DNA from: JAEMQF01 sp031419715
Lineage (GTDB): Bacteria; Pseudomonadota; Gammaproteobacteria; Burkholderiales; Burkholderiaceae_C
DNA length: 34,900 bases
Direction: 5' to 3'
Assembly (NCBI GenBank): GCA_031419715.1
Contig: JANOLJ010000186.1
Location: forward strand, 1 to 34,900
Numbering within the stretch: the stretch's first letter is position 1; the number at the start of each line of letters is the position of its first letter. The notes beneath the pieces were generated by a model. That model worked only from the letters and a program-made list of their open reading frames with translations. It was not told where the DNA came from and did no database searches. The position numbers were made by a program, and so were the translations under genes. Of the stretch, positions 1 to 7,084 are shown one piece after another.

Positions 1-30
1 GGGTCGAAATTGCAGAGGTTTGTTCGACAT
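1..30 (-). CDS. 5' end of a divergent paralogue of the 417-848 gene (partial, runs off the left edge)
   Basis: Reading the minus strand from position 30 gives an ATG followed by MSNKPLQFRP, the same first ten residues as the plus-strand gene starting at 417. The DNA differs at only one of 30 bases (position 16). The frame is open to the window edge. The upstream sequence is also shared (see the inverted repeat), so this is best read as the start of a second copy of the small hypothetical gene in divergent orientation. Only ten codons are visible, so whether the rest is intact cannot be judged. Confidence 0.55.
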   Translation of the reverse strand, partial: MSNKPLQFRP

Positions 31-372
31 GGCGCGGATCGTCTGGACGAGGCTGATGCGGTGCGCAAATTCTAGGTTGCGGCATCGGGCGCAAGGCATC
101 GTGCATCTGGCACGATCGTGTGCGGCGTCACGCCATGGGCCGGCGCGCAGGCGGGCTCATCACCAATGGCGCAGGGTGCGACGTCGATCAGGCATCGACG
201 AGGCCCTGCTGCGCAACCAGTACCGGGCGTGGCTTGAGGGTATGGTTAGCGACGATTGATCGCGCCCGTGCAGGGCCCAAATGGCAGTGCGCCCGCACGG
301 GCGCAGGCCCATGACGTGACGCCACACACGATCACGCACCGTGCGCGATGCCTCACGCCCAGTGCCTCGCCC

Positions 373-416
373 TAGAATTTGCGCACCGCATCAGCCTCGT
401 CCAGACGATCCGCGCC
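373..416 (+). promoter_or_regulatory. Candidate -10 element and conserved leader of the small hypothetical gene
   Basis: TAGAAT at 373-378 matches the sigma-70 -10 consensus at five of six positions and lies 38 bases before the ATG at 417. I see no convincing -35 hexamer. The hexamer and whole leader are repeated exactly in the opposite orientation at the left edge, the main reason to think they are functional. No clear Shine-Dalgarno sequence precedes the ATG. Confidence 0.35.
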
Positions 417-848
417 ATGTCGAACAAACCCCTGCAATTTCGACCCTCGGGAACCATTGAATTCGAACAGGTCGTGTTCGAGAGCCCGGTCGCCAGCGCG
501 CCCACTCCCGCGGCCGCGCCCGTCGACGCGGCGCTCGACACCGATGGGCTGTCGATCAATTTCGGCCGCAACAAAGACAGCAAAGCCACGCCGGCTGAGC
601 GCATGCTCGCGGGAGCCTCGATCGATTGGCTGGTGGCGTTCCCGCCCGAGGCCCGGCCCAAGGCCTTGTGCGAGCGCTTTCCGCATGTGGCGAACCGTCT
701 CGCCAAGGAATGGTCCCACAAGGCCAATCTGGCAAAGAGCCTGCAACTGCTGGCCGGTGACGCCCGCTGGGGCAGTGCTGGATTCCCGGTGCAGGTGCAA
801 AGCGAGTTGAAGCGCCTGCTCCAGGGCCTCACCGCAGTTCAGCACTGA
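417..848 (+). CDS. Small conserved hypothetical protein (143 aa)
   Basis: I do not recognise a named domain. The protein has a polar N-terminus, a Pro/Ala-rich low-complexity stretch at about residues 26-38, and a compact helical C-terminal half starting near TPAERMLAGASIDWL. That half has regular Leu/Trp spacing and several Arg/Lys/Glu residues, so it is probably a small soluble cytoplasmic protein. Similar short proteins occur in Burkholderiales genomes, from memory. An in-frame ATG at 348 would add 23 residues. I chose 417 because the sequence from there is exactly duplicated, with its leader, in the divergent copy at 1-30. Function unknown. Confidence 0.7.
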   Translation: MSNKPLQFRPSGTIEFEQVVFESPVASAPTPAAAPVDAALDTDGLSINFGRNKDSKATPAERMLAGASIDWLVAFPPEARPKALCERFPHVANRLAKEWSHKANLAKSLQLLAGDARWGSAGFPVQVQSELKRLLQGLTAVQH

Positions 849-852
849 CGGC

Positions 853-964
853 CAGGCCTGCGGCCCAGCAGCGCCCGCCAGTTGCGCCGCAGCCCGCCAT
901 CTTTGCGGCGCTGCTGGTCATGCACCGCCCACCTGAGTAGACTGCGCTGCGTGCCGCAGGCCTG
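853..964 (+). promoter_or_regulatory. Structured leader or palindromic element upstream of kynU
   Basis: The 173-base gap before kynU has no gene but contains three perfect inverted repeats. CAGGCCTGCGG (853-863) pairs with CCGCAGGCCTG (954-964). CCAGCAGCGCC (865-875) pairs with GGCGCTGCTGG (907-917). GCGCCGCA (884-891) pairs with TGCGGCGC (904-911). The last two cannot form together because both use 907-911, so two alternative folds are possible. This could be a terminator for the upstream gene, an attenuator-like leader of the kyn operon, or a REP-type repeat. There is no T-run after any stem. Confidence 0.5.
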
Positions 965-1021
965 ACACCCATGACAGGGGCAGGCAATCTCCCGCGGGCA
1001 AATCGACCCCAGGAGCCAGCG

Positions 1022-2263
1022 ATGTCCAGCCACCCCCAGCCCGTCAGCCGTGACGGCGCATTGAAGCTCGATGCATCGGACGAGCTCGCCTCGTGCCGCG
1101 AGCGCTTCAGCCTGCCCAGCGGCGTGATCTACCTCGACGGAAACTCTCTTGGCGCCTTGCCCAAGTCGGTGCCGCCGCGCATGGCGCGCGCGATCGAGCA
1201 GGAGTGGGGCGTCGGGTTGATCCGATCCTGGAACGACGCCGATTGGTACCCGGCACCGCAGCGCGTTGGCGCGCGCATCGCGCAGCTCATCGGCGCCGCG
1301 CCCGATGAAGTGATCGTCGCCGACTCGACGTCGGTGAATCTGTTCAAGGTACTGACGGCGGCGCTGAGAATGAACCCGGGTCGAAAACGCATCCTCGGTG
1401 AGGCCGGCAACTTCCCGACGAATGGCTATGTGGCCAGCGGCGTCGGCGCACTGATGAACGCGCAGTTCGTGGCGCTGCAACCTGAGGCCGTGCTCGGCGC
1501 CATCGACGAACGCGTGGGCGTCGTGTCGCTCACCCATGTGAACTACAAGACAGGCAGGGTGTACGACATGCCCGGCATCACGCGCCGTGCCCACGAGGTC
1601 GGCGCGCTGGTGGTCTGGGATCTGTGCCACACCGCCGGTGCGATGCCGTGCGAGTTGAATGCCTGCGATGCCGATTTCGCGGTCGGCTGCGGCTACAAGT
1701 ACCTGAACGGCGGTCCTGGTGCGCCGGCCTTCGTTTTCGTCGCGAAGCGCCATCAGCCGGGGTTGAGCCCACCGCTCACCGGCTGGCATGGCCACGCGCG
1801 GCCGTTTGCTTTCGTCGATGGCTACGAGGCGGCAAGCGGCATCGACCGCATGCTCGTCGGCACGACGCCACAGCTGAGCCTGATCGCTCTTGAGGCTGCG
1901 CTCGAAGCGTTCGACGGCGTGGACCTGCAACAGCTGCGCCGCAAGAGCCTGGCCTTGAGCGACTTGTTCATTCGCCTTGTCGACCAGGAGTTGAGCGGTT
2001 TCGGCTTGGCCACGCCGCGCGAAGCCGCTTTGCGCGGCAGCCAAGTGTCCCTCACGCACCCGCAGGGCTACGCCATCATGCAGGCCTTGATCGAGCGCGG
2101 CGTGATCGGCGACTTTCGGGCTCCCGACATCTTGCGCTTCGGCCTGGCGGCGCTCTATGTGCGATTCATCGATGTGTGGGATGCCGTGGCGGCGCTGAAA
2201 GACGTGATGGCGACGCAGGCTTGGAATGCACCGCGCTTCCAGCAGCGCAAGGCGGTGACATGA
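1022..2263 (+). CDS. kynU: Kynureninase
   Basis: PLP enzyme that cleaves L-kynurenine to anthranilate and alanine (or 3-hydroxykynurenine to 3-hydroxyanthranilate). The 413-residue length fits bacterial KynU. Visible family features are IYLDGNSLG near residues 36-44, the cofactor-binding stretch WDLCHTAG (Asp200), and GCGYKYLNGGPG with the PLP lysine at K226. An in-frame ATG at 971 exists, but the ATG at 1022 has a good AGGAG eight bases upstream and gives the usual family N-terminus. The stop overlaps the next start (ATGA), so translation is probably coupled. First gene of a four-gene operon with the RidA gene, the formamidase and the dioxygenase. Cytoplasmic. High confidence in the family; which hydroxylation state of kynurenine is preferred cannot be read here. 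Confidence 0.95.
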   Translation: MSSHPQPVSRDGALKLDASDELASCRERFSLPSGVIYLDGNSLGALPKSVPPRMARAIEQEWGVGLIRSWNDADWYPAPQRVGARIAQLIGAAPDEVIVADSTSVNLFKVLTAALRMNPGRKRILGEAGNFPTNGYVASGVGALMNAQFVALQPEAVLGAIDERVGVVSLTHVNYKTGRVYDMPGITRRAHEVGALVVWDLCHTAGAMPCELNACDADFAVGCGYKYLNGGPGAPAFVFVAKRHQPGLSPPLTGWHGHARPFAFVDGYEAASGIDRMLVGTTPQLSLIALEAALEAFDGVDLQQLRRKSLALSDLFIRLVDQELSGFGLATPREAALRGSQVSLTHPQGYAIMQALIERGVIGDFRAPDILRFGLAALYVRFIDVWDAVAALKDVMATQAWNAPRFQQRKAVT

Positions 2264-2781
2264 GCACGTCTCCGGGTGCGCAAGGCCCGGCCGGTGGCGT
2301 GACGAAGGCGAGTGCAAGTGCCAGCGCAAGTGCCAGCGCAAGTGCCAGCGTCGGTCCCAGTACCGGCGCCAGCGTCGTCGCCGGCAAAGCCACGCCGCGA
2401 GGCAAGTACCCGCACCTCAAGCGCGCCGGAGACTTCCTCTACGTCTCGGGCACGAGTTCGCGCCGCGCCGACAACACGATTGCCGGCGCGAACGTCGACG
2501 CCATGGGCGCGGTAACACTCGACATCCGCGCCCAGACCCGCGCCGTCATCGAAAACATTCGCGACATCCTCGCCAGTGCCGGCGCCCAGCTCTCCGACCT
2601 GGTGCAAGCGCAAAGCTTCCTCGTGAACATGAACGACTTCGCCGGCTACAACGAAGTCTGGGCCGAGTTCTTCGACTTCGACGGCCCGACGCGCACGACG
2701 CTCGCGGTGCACCAATTGCCGCACCCGCACCTGCTCATAGAAGTCAATGCGGTGGCGTACAAACCGCTCGGTCGAACATGA
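2260..2781 (+). CDS. RidA-family protein, likely 2-aminomuconate deaminase
   Basis: The core from about residue 49 (GKYPHLKRAGDFLYVSGTSS, then DIRAQTRAVIENIRDIL and FLVNMNDFAGYNEV) resembles the AmnD/NbaF branch of the RidA superfamily. That branch removes the amino group of 2-aminomuconate in the 3-hydroxyanthranilate and 2-nitrobenzoate pathways. RidA proteins are usually near 130-145 residues. This one is 173 because of a low-complexity N-terminal extension of about 48 residues, including an Ala-Ser repeat at 17-30. The start is the ATG that overlaps the kynU stop. Its position between kynU and the formamidase ties it to tryptophan breakdown. None of the other ring-cleavage enzymes of the 3-hydroxyanthranilate route are in the window, so it may act more generally on enamine/imine intermediates. 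Confidence 0.8.
   Translation: MSTSPGAQGPAGGVTKASASASASASASASVGPSTGASVVAGKATPRGKYPHLKRAGDFLYVSGTSSRRADNTIAGANVDAMGAVTLDIRAQTRAVIENIRDILASAGAQLSDLVQAQSFLVNMNDFAGYNEVWAEFFDFDGPTRTTLAVHQLPHPHLLIEVNAVAYKPLGRT
2314..2349 (+). repeat. Three perfect tandem copies of a 12-bp unit inside the RidA gene
   Basis: The unit GCAAGTGCCAGC is repeated three times without change, flanked by degenerate partial copies, and encodes the alternating Ala-Ser tract. Because the unit is a multiple of three, copy-number change would lengthen or shorten the linker without a frameshift. Confidence 0.9.
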
Positions 2782-2791
2782 CTGACCTGGG

Positions 2792-2827
2792 TTCGCGGGG
2801 TTCGCGGGGTCCCGAGGTTTCGCGGGG
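2792..2827 (+). repeat. Three copies of a 9-bp TTCGCGGGG motif in the RidA-formamidase gap
   Basis: TTCGCGGGG occurs at 2792-2800, 2801-2809 and 2819-2827 in the 72-base gap between the two genes. The gap otherwise shows no promoter, and no strong Shine-Dalgarno sequence precedes the ATG at 2854. Probably simple-sequence expansion; a regulatory role is not evident. Confidence 0.6.
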
Positions 2828-2853
2828 CGCGCGCCGCGGCTGCGCACCGTGAC

Positions 2854-3816
2854 ATGACGCGCGATGCCGCAGCCGTGACGCCGTGGCGCGACCTCGACGC
2901 CGCGACGCGGGAGCGCGAATACTCGCCGAGTTCATGCATCGGCGGCAACTACCAACCCTTTATTCAAGCGTACATTGAGCGCAGCCGCGACGCGCGTTCG
3001 CGCACCCCCGGTCGGCTCGACCTGGCTTACGGACCCGGCCCCTCGCAGCGCCTTGACCTGTTCGTGCCGGCGCCACGCCCCGGCGGCGCCGCGCTCGCGC
3101 CGGTGCTGGTGTTCATCCACGGTGGCTACTGGCAGGAATTGTCGAAATCGGAGTCGGCCTTCGCGGCAGGCCAGTGCGCGGCACAGGGCATCGCCCTTGC
3201 CGCGCTCGAATACACGCTCGCGCCGCGAGCGAGCGTGGCAGAGATGGTGGTCGAATGCCGTGCCGCCGTGGCGTGGCTGGAGGACCATGCGTTGATGCTG
3301 GGCCTGGACGCCGGGCGCATCGTCGTCGCGGGCAGTTCGGCCGGCGCGCACCTGGCGGCGATGACGGCCCTGGCGGGCTTGAGCGGCGTGAGCGGCGTGG
3401 GTGGCCTGGGCGGGGTAGGCGGGGTGGGCGGTACCAGCGGCGCGAACGTCGCGCCCGCAGCGCTCGCACCGCGTATCCGCGGCGTGGTGCTCGTCTCCGG
3501 CATCTACGAGCTTGAGCCGCTGGTGGGCACGTCGATCAATGCCGCACTGCGCATGACGCCGGAGTCGGCCCGCGAACTCAGCCCGGCGCTGCGCGACCTG
3601 CGGGGTTTTCCTCAGACCGTCATGTGCTGGGGCGAAGTGGAAACCCGGGAATTCAAGCGCCAGAGCCGCGACTTCGCGGCCCTGCTCGAGCGTGCGTGTA
3701 CACCATGCGAAGCATTCGAGGTGCCGCAGCGCAACCACTTTGATGTCATTCTCGATCTGGCCGACCCGGGCACCGCGCTCGGCCGCGCCTTGATGAACCT
3801 GATCCGCTCGCTCTGA
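2854..3816 (+). CDS. Alpha/beta-hydrolase-type kynurenine formamidase (arylformamidase)
   Basis: Predicted to hydrolyse N-formylkynurenine to kynurenine and formate, the step between the dioxygenase and kynureninase genes on either side of it. The 320-residue protein has HGGYW at 89-93, typical of the animal/yeast-type arylformamidases, and the nucleophile elbow GSSAG with Ser162. A late His (H295 in RNHFDV) is the likely catalytic base. This is not the metal-dependent cyclase-type KynB; that fold occurs here only at 14956-15753, in the other cluster. A Gly/Val/Ser-rich tract at about 175-197 interrupts the hydrolase fold after the nucleophile helix and looks like simple-sequence expansion. 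The next gene follows after 11 bases. Assignment rests on motif plus context. Confidence 0.85.
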   Translation: MTRDAAAVTPWRDLDAATREREYSPSSCIGGNYQPFIQAYIERSRDARSRTPGRLDLAYGPGPSQRLDLFVPAPRPGGAALAPVLVFIHGGYWQELSKSESAFAAGQCAAQGIALAALEYTLAPRASVAEMVVECRAAVAWLEDHALMLGLDAGRIVVAGSSAGAHLAAMTALAGLSGVSGVGGLGGVGGVGGTSGANVAPAALAPRIRGVVLVSGIYELEPLVGTSINAALRMTPESARELSPALRDLRGFPQTVMCWGEVETREFKRQSRDFAALLERACTPCEAFEVPQRNHFDVILDLADPGTALGRALMNLIRSL

Positions 3817-3827
3817 ACTCGAACGCC

Positions 3828-4766
3828 ATGCCGAACTACAAGCCGCAGTTTCCGTCGATCGTCGACCCCTCGGGCGTGCAACCCGGCATCGGCGCGCGTG
3901 CCATGCCCGTCACCACCGACGCGAGCCGTGCCTACACGGCGCAGGCCACGGGCGGCACGCCGCTTGTCGATTTCTCGGGCACGAGCAACCCTTACGTCGA
4001 CTACCAGAGCATCGACCTGTTGTTGTCGTTGCAACACCCGCGCAGCAGCGGCTATGACGAGATGTGCTTTCTCGTCATGGGCCAGGTCAAGGAGTTGCTG
4101 TTCAAGGGCCTGCACTTCGAGCTGTACAACGCGCAGCAGCAACTGCGCGTCGATGCAGTGGACAACGCGCTCGACATCTTGGTCCGCGCCAAGGCAATGG
4201 TCGAATACATCGGCCGCTCTTGGGACGTGCTGTCCACCATCACACCCGAAGGCTTCAACCAGTTTCGCGACACGCTGGGCACCGCGTCGGGCCAGTTGTC
4301 GTTCATGTACCGCCATGTCGAGTTCATGCTCGGCAACAAGAACGCGCGGCTCGCCAGCGCGTTCCGCAACATGCCCCATGTCTGGCCGGCGATGGAGCAG
4401 GCGCTGAACTCGCCGAGCCTGTACGACGATGCGATCGCGCTGCTCAAGCGCGAGGGGCTCACCATTGATGCCGCGGCGCTGAAGCGCGACTGGGCGGAAA
4501 CCTATACCCCCAACGCCTCAGTCGAGCATACCTGGCTGCAGGTCTACGCGAACCCGGCGCCCACGAACAAGCTCTACCGGCTCGGTGAGTCGTTGATCGC
4601 GCTGGCCGACCAAATGTCGCAATACCGCTGGCGCCACTTCGTCAGCGTGCAGCGCATCATCGGCCTGAAGGCCGGCACGGGCGGCTCGGCGGGCGTGGGC
4701 TGGCTGCAGCATGTCACCGAGCACCGGTTCTTTCCCGAACTGTGGTCGATCCGGACGATGATGTAA
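3828..4766 (+). CDS. kynA: Tryptophan 2,3-dioxygenase family protein, divergent
   Basis: Haem dioxygenase that opens the indole ring of L-tryptophan to give N-formylkynurenine. At 312 residues it is close to family length, with an N-terminal extension of about 50 residues. Conserved elements include YDEMCFLVMGQVKELL (77-92), FRDTLGTASG (146-155), YRHVEFMLGNKN (161-172), the presumed proximal haem ligand His270 (YRWRHF) and GTGGSAGVG (283-291). The distal-pocket His of the Xanthomonas enzyme, which contacts the indole nitrogen, aligns by eye with Gly85. It therefore belongs to a divergent branch, and activity on a substituted indole rather than tryptophan is possible. The kynU and formamidase neighbours favour the classical reaction. 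Last gene of the kyn operon; an 81-base gap follows. Confidence 0.85.
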   Translation: MPNYKPQFPSIVDPSGVQPGIGARAMPVTTDASRAYTAQATGGTPLVDFSGTSNPYVDYQSIDLLLSLQHPRSSGYDEMCFLVMGQVKELLFKGLHFELYNAQQQLRVDAVDNALDILVRAKAMVEYIGRSWDVLSTITPEGFNQFRDTLGTASGQLSFMYRHVEFMLGNKNARLASAFRNMPHVWPAMEQALNSPSLYDDAIALLKREGLTIDAAALKRDWAETYTPNASVEHTWLQVYANPAPTNKLYRLGESLIALADQMSQYRWRHFVSVQRIIGLKAGTGGSAGVGWLQHVTEHRFFPELWSIRTMM

Positions 4767-4847
4767 GCCACCGCCCTGGCACGACCCGAGGCCGGGCGCC
4801 GTGCGATCATCGACGCTGGTGGCGCACTGCTGCCACAGCGAGACACG

Positions 4848-7082
4848 ATGGCTGAACGTTCATTTTCCGAAGAAGTGAAGAAACTGCGCCTGGGGCAGGG
4901 CGAAGTGTTCCGTGGCGAGGGCATCCTGGCGGTGACGAAGGCGCTGCTCGAATCGGGCGTGGCCTATGTGTCGGGCTACCAGGGCGCACCGATTTCGCAC
5001 CTGATGGATGTGCTGGCCGATGCGCAAGACATCCTCATCGAGCATGGCATCCGGTTTGAGAACAGCGCCAGCGAAGCCACCGCCGCGGCCACGCTCGCGG
5101 CGAGCGTGAACTACCCGTTGCGTGGCGCGGCTACGTTCAAGAGCACGGTGGGCACGAATGTCGCGAGCGACGCGCTCGCCAACCTCGCCTCGGGGGGCGT
5201 GACGGGCGGGGCGCTCATCATCGTCGGCGAAGACTACGGCGAGGGCAGCTCCATCATGCAGGAGCGCGGCCATGCGTTCGCGATGAAGTCGCAGATCTGG
5301 CTGCTCGACCCGCGGCCGAATTTGCCGAGCATCGTCGCCGCGGTGAAGACCGGTTTCGATCTCAGCGAAGCGAGCCACACGCCGGTGATGCTGCAATTGC
5401 GCATCCGCGCCTGCCATGTGCACGGCCAGTTTGTCGCCGCGGACAACCGGCGTTCGCCCTACACGCTGCGCGAAGCGATGCAGCATCCGCGGCGCGACAC
5501 GAGCCGCATCGTCTTGCCGCCAGCGAGTTTTGCCCACGAAAAAGAGAAGGTTCAGCAGCGCTGGCCGGCGGCGGTGAAGTTCATTCAGGAACGCGGCTTG
5601 AACGAGTTCTTTGCCGACGGCGCGGACGACGTGGGCATCGTCGTGCAGGGCGGCAGCTACAACACGCTGCTGCGCGTGCTGGAGCGGCTGGGCCTTGCAG
5701 ATGTCTTCGGCAACTCGCGCGTGCCGCTCTATGTGATGAACGTCGCCTACCCGGTGATCGACGCCGAAGTGCTGCGTTTCTTCCAGGGCAAACGCGCTGT
5801 GCTGATGGTGGAAGAAGGCCAGCCGAACTTCATCGAGCAGAACATCGCGAGCATCTTGCGCCAGGGCAATGCAACGACGGTGCTGCACGGCAAAGACATG
5901 CTGCCGATGGCGGGCGAGTACACGGCGGCCGAGGTGCACAAGGGGGTCGGCGAGTTTCTGCGGCGCTACGGCAAACTTGATGCGCGCGCTGTGGCCCCTC
6001 ACCCCCCCCCTCTCCCAAAGGGTGTGGGGGCAAAGCCCGCGCTCCCCGAAGGGACGAGGGGAGAGCGGCCGGCTGGCGCTTCGAGCCAGCTCGTTCCTTT
6101 GTCTGAGATCGTCCACACCCGCCCTCCAGGCTTTTGCACCGGCTGCCCGGAGCGGCCGATCTTCACGGCGATGAAGCTGCTGGAGCGCGAGCTCGGCGAA
6201 CACCATGTGTCGGCCGACATCGGCTGCCATTTGTTCTCGATCCTGCCGCCGTTCAACCTGGGCAATACGACGATGGGTTACGGCCTGGGCACGGCGGGCG
6301 CGTCGGCGATGAATCCTCCGGGTGTTGCAGGTGGCGCCGTTGAGCCAGCCGGCAAACGCGCCATCAGCCTGATGGGCGATGGCGGCTTCTGGCACAACGG
6401 CCTGACGAGCGGCATTGCGCACGCCGTGTTCAACCGCTCGGACAACCTGACGGTCATCGTCGACAACAGCTATACCTCGGCCACCGGAGGGCAGGACATC
6501 TTGTCCTCCGTCGCCGCGAACCCGACGCGCAGCACCGGACACGCGATTGAGAAAGCGGTGCGCGGTGTCGGCGTGCAATGGGCGCGCACGGTGGAGCACA
6601 CCTATGATCTGGCGAGCATGCGTGCCGCGCTGAAAGACGCGCTCACCACAACAGAGCGCGGCCCGAAAGTGGTGATCGCGCGCAGCGAATGCATGCTCAA
6701 CAAACAGCGCCGTGAGAAGCCGCTGCAGCGCGCCGCCGTCGCGTCAGGCCAGCGCATCGTGCGCGAGCGTTTTGGCATCGACTCCGACACCTGTACCGGT
6801 GACCATTCGTGCATACGCCTATCGGGCTGCCCTTCGCTGTCGATCAAAACGAATCCCGACCCACTGCGCACCGATCCCGTCGCCACCGTGCTCGACTCCT
6901 GCGTCGGCTGCGGCCTGTGCGGCGAAGTCGCGCACGCGGCGGTGTTGTGCCCGTCGTTCTACCGGGCGGAAATGATCAGCAACCCGACCGGCTGGGACAG
7001 GCTGCGCGAACGTGTGCGCAACGCCGTCATCGGTTGGCTGCAAAAGCGCTCGGCGGCGCGGCGCGCACGATTCGCGTTCTGA
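4848..7082 (+). CDS. Indolepyruvate oxidoreductase alpha-subunit-like 2-oxoacid oxidoreductase (TPP and Fe-S)
   Basis: Large subunit of a TPP-dependent 2-oxoacid:acceptor oxidoreductase. IorA relatives convert an aryl-2-oxoacid plus CoA to the aryl acyl-CoA, CO2 and reduced ferredoxin. Across 744 residues I see a pyruvate-oxidoreductase-like N-terminal domain (GYQGAPISHL at 43-52), a middle domain, a TPP domain with FCTGCPERP (429-437) and GDGGFW (510-515) leading to N540, and a C-terminal iron-sulphur region with C649, C655, C661 and C685, C688, C691, C701. Residues about 383-408 are encoded by an inserted palindromic element. The partner subunit starts two bases after the stop. The context suggests isatinate (2-aminophenylglyoxylate) or indolepyruvate as substrate; this is inference. 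Confidence 0.88.
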   Translation: MAERSFSEEVKKLRLGQGEVFRGEGILAVTKALLESGVAYVSGYQGAPISHLMDVLADAQDILIEHGIRFENSASEATAAATLAASVNYPLRGAATFKSTVGTNVASDALANLASGGVTGGALIIVGEDYGEGSSIMQERGHAFAMKSQIWLLDPRPNLPSIVAAVKTGFDLSEASHTPVMLQLRIRACHVHGQFVAADNRRSPYTLREAMQHPRRDTSRIVLPPASFAHEKEKVQQRWPAAVKFIQERGLNEFFADGADDVGIVVQGGSYNTLLRVLERLGLADVFGNSRVPLYVMNVAYPVIDAEVLRFFQGKRAVLMVEEGQPNFIEQNIASILRQGNATTVLHGKDMLPMAGEYTAAEVHKGVGEFLRRYGKLDARAVAPHPPPLPKGVGAKPALPEGTRGERPAGASSQLVPLSEIVHTRPPGFCTGCPERPIFTAMKLLERELGEHHVSADIGCHLFSILPPFNLGNTTMGYGLGTAGASAMNPPGVAGGAVEPAGKRAISLMGDGGFWHNGLTSGIAHAVFNRSDNLTVIVDNSYTSATGGQDILSSVAANPTRSTGHAIEKAVRGVGVQWARTVEHTYDLASMRAALKDALTTTERGPKVVIARSECMLNKQRREKPLQRAAVASGQRIVRERFGIDSDTCTGDHSCIRLSGCPSLSIKTNPDPLRTDPVATVLDSCVGCGLCGEVAHAAVLCPSFYRAEMISNPTGWDRLRERVRNAVIGWLQKRSAARRARFAF
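5994..6068 (+). repeat. C/G-run palindromic element inserted in frame in the IorA-like gene
   Basis: A stretch with very different composition from its surroundings: a run of nine Cs and a run of five Gs, with inverted pairs CTCCCC (6042-6047)/GGGGAG (6058-6063) and CTCTCCC (6010-6016)/GGGAGAG (6059-6065). It resembles the C-rich palindromes often found between genes in betaproteobacteria. Here it lies inside the reading frame and encodes a Pro/Gly/Lys-rich linker just before the FCTGCPERP block, so it is tolerated between domains. Confidence 0.6.
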
Positions 7083-7084
7083 AC

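Larger units (their letters stand above)
1..446. repeat. Large imperfect inverted repeat (arms 1-156 and 291-446)
   Basis: Position i pairs with position 447-i. The outer parts (1-76 against 371-446) match at 75 of 76 bases and cover the first ten codons, the 5' leader and a TAGAAT hexamer. Identity then drops abruptly, and the inner parts (77-156 against 291-370) are only partly conserved but still alignable, including a shared GGCGTCACG block. The centre (157-290) has no gene. It contains a perfect 7-bp hairpin, CGTCGAT at 182-188 with ATCGACG at 194-200. The structure looks like an inverted gene duplication that kept its control region. The left arm may extend beyond the window. Confidence 0.85.

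Noticed and set aside
1..446. Inverted repeat as an insertion sequence or CRISPR-like element
   Set aside because: No transposase, no target duplication visible, no repeated spacer pattern; the arms match gene starts.
839..2341. Long open frame antisense to kynU
   Set aside because: Composition-driven shadow of a well-supported gene; the translation has no family motif and is rich in Arg/His/Ala as expected for antisense frames in GC-rich DNA.
4860..6599. 579-codon frame antisense to the IorA-like gene
   Set aside because: Same reason: the sense gene shows TPP and Fe-S motifs, the antisense product shows none.
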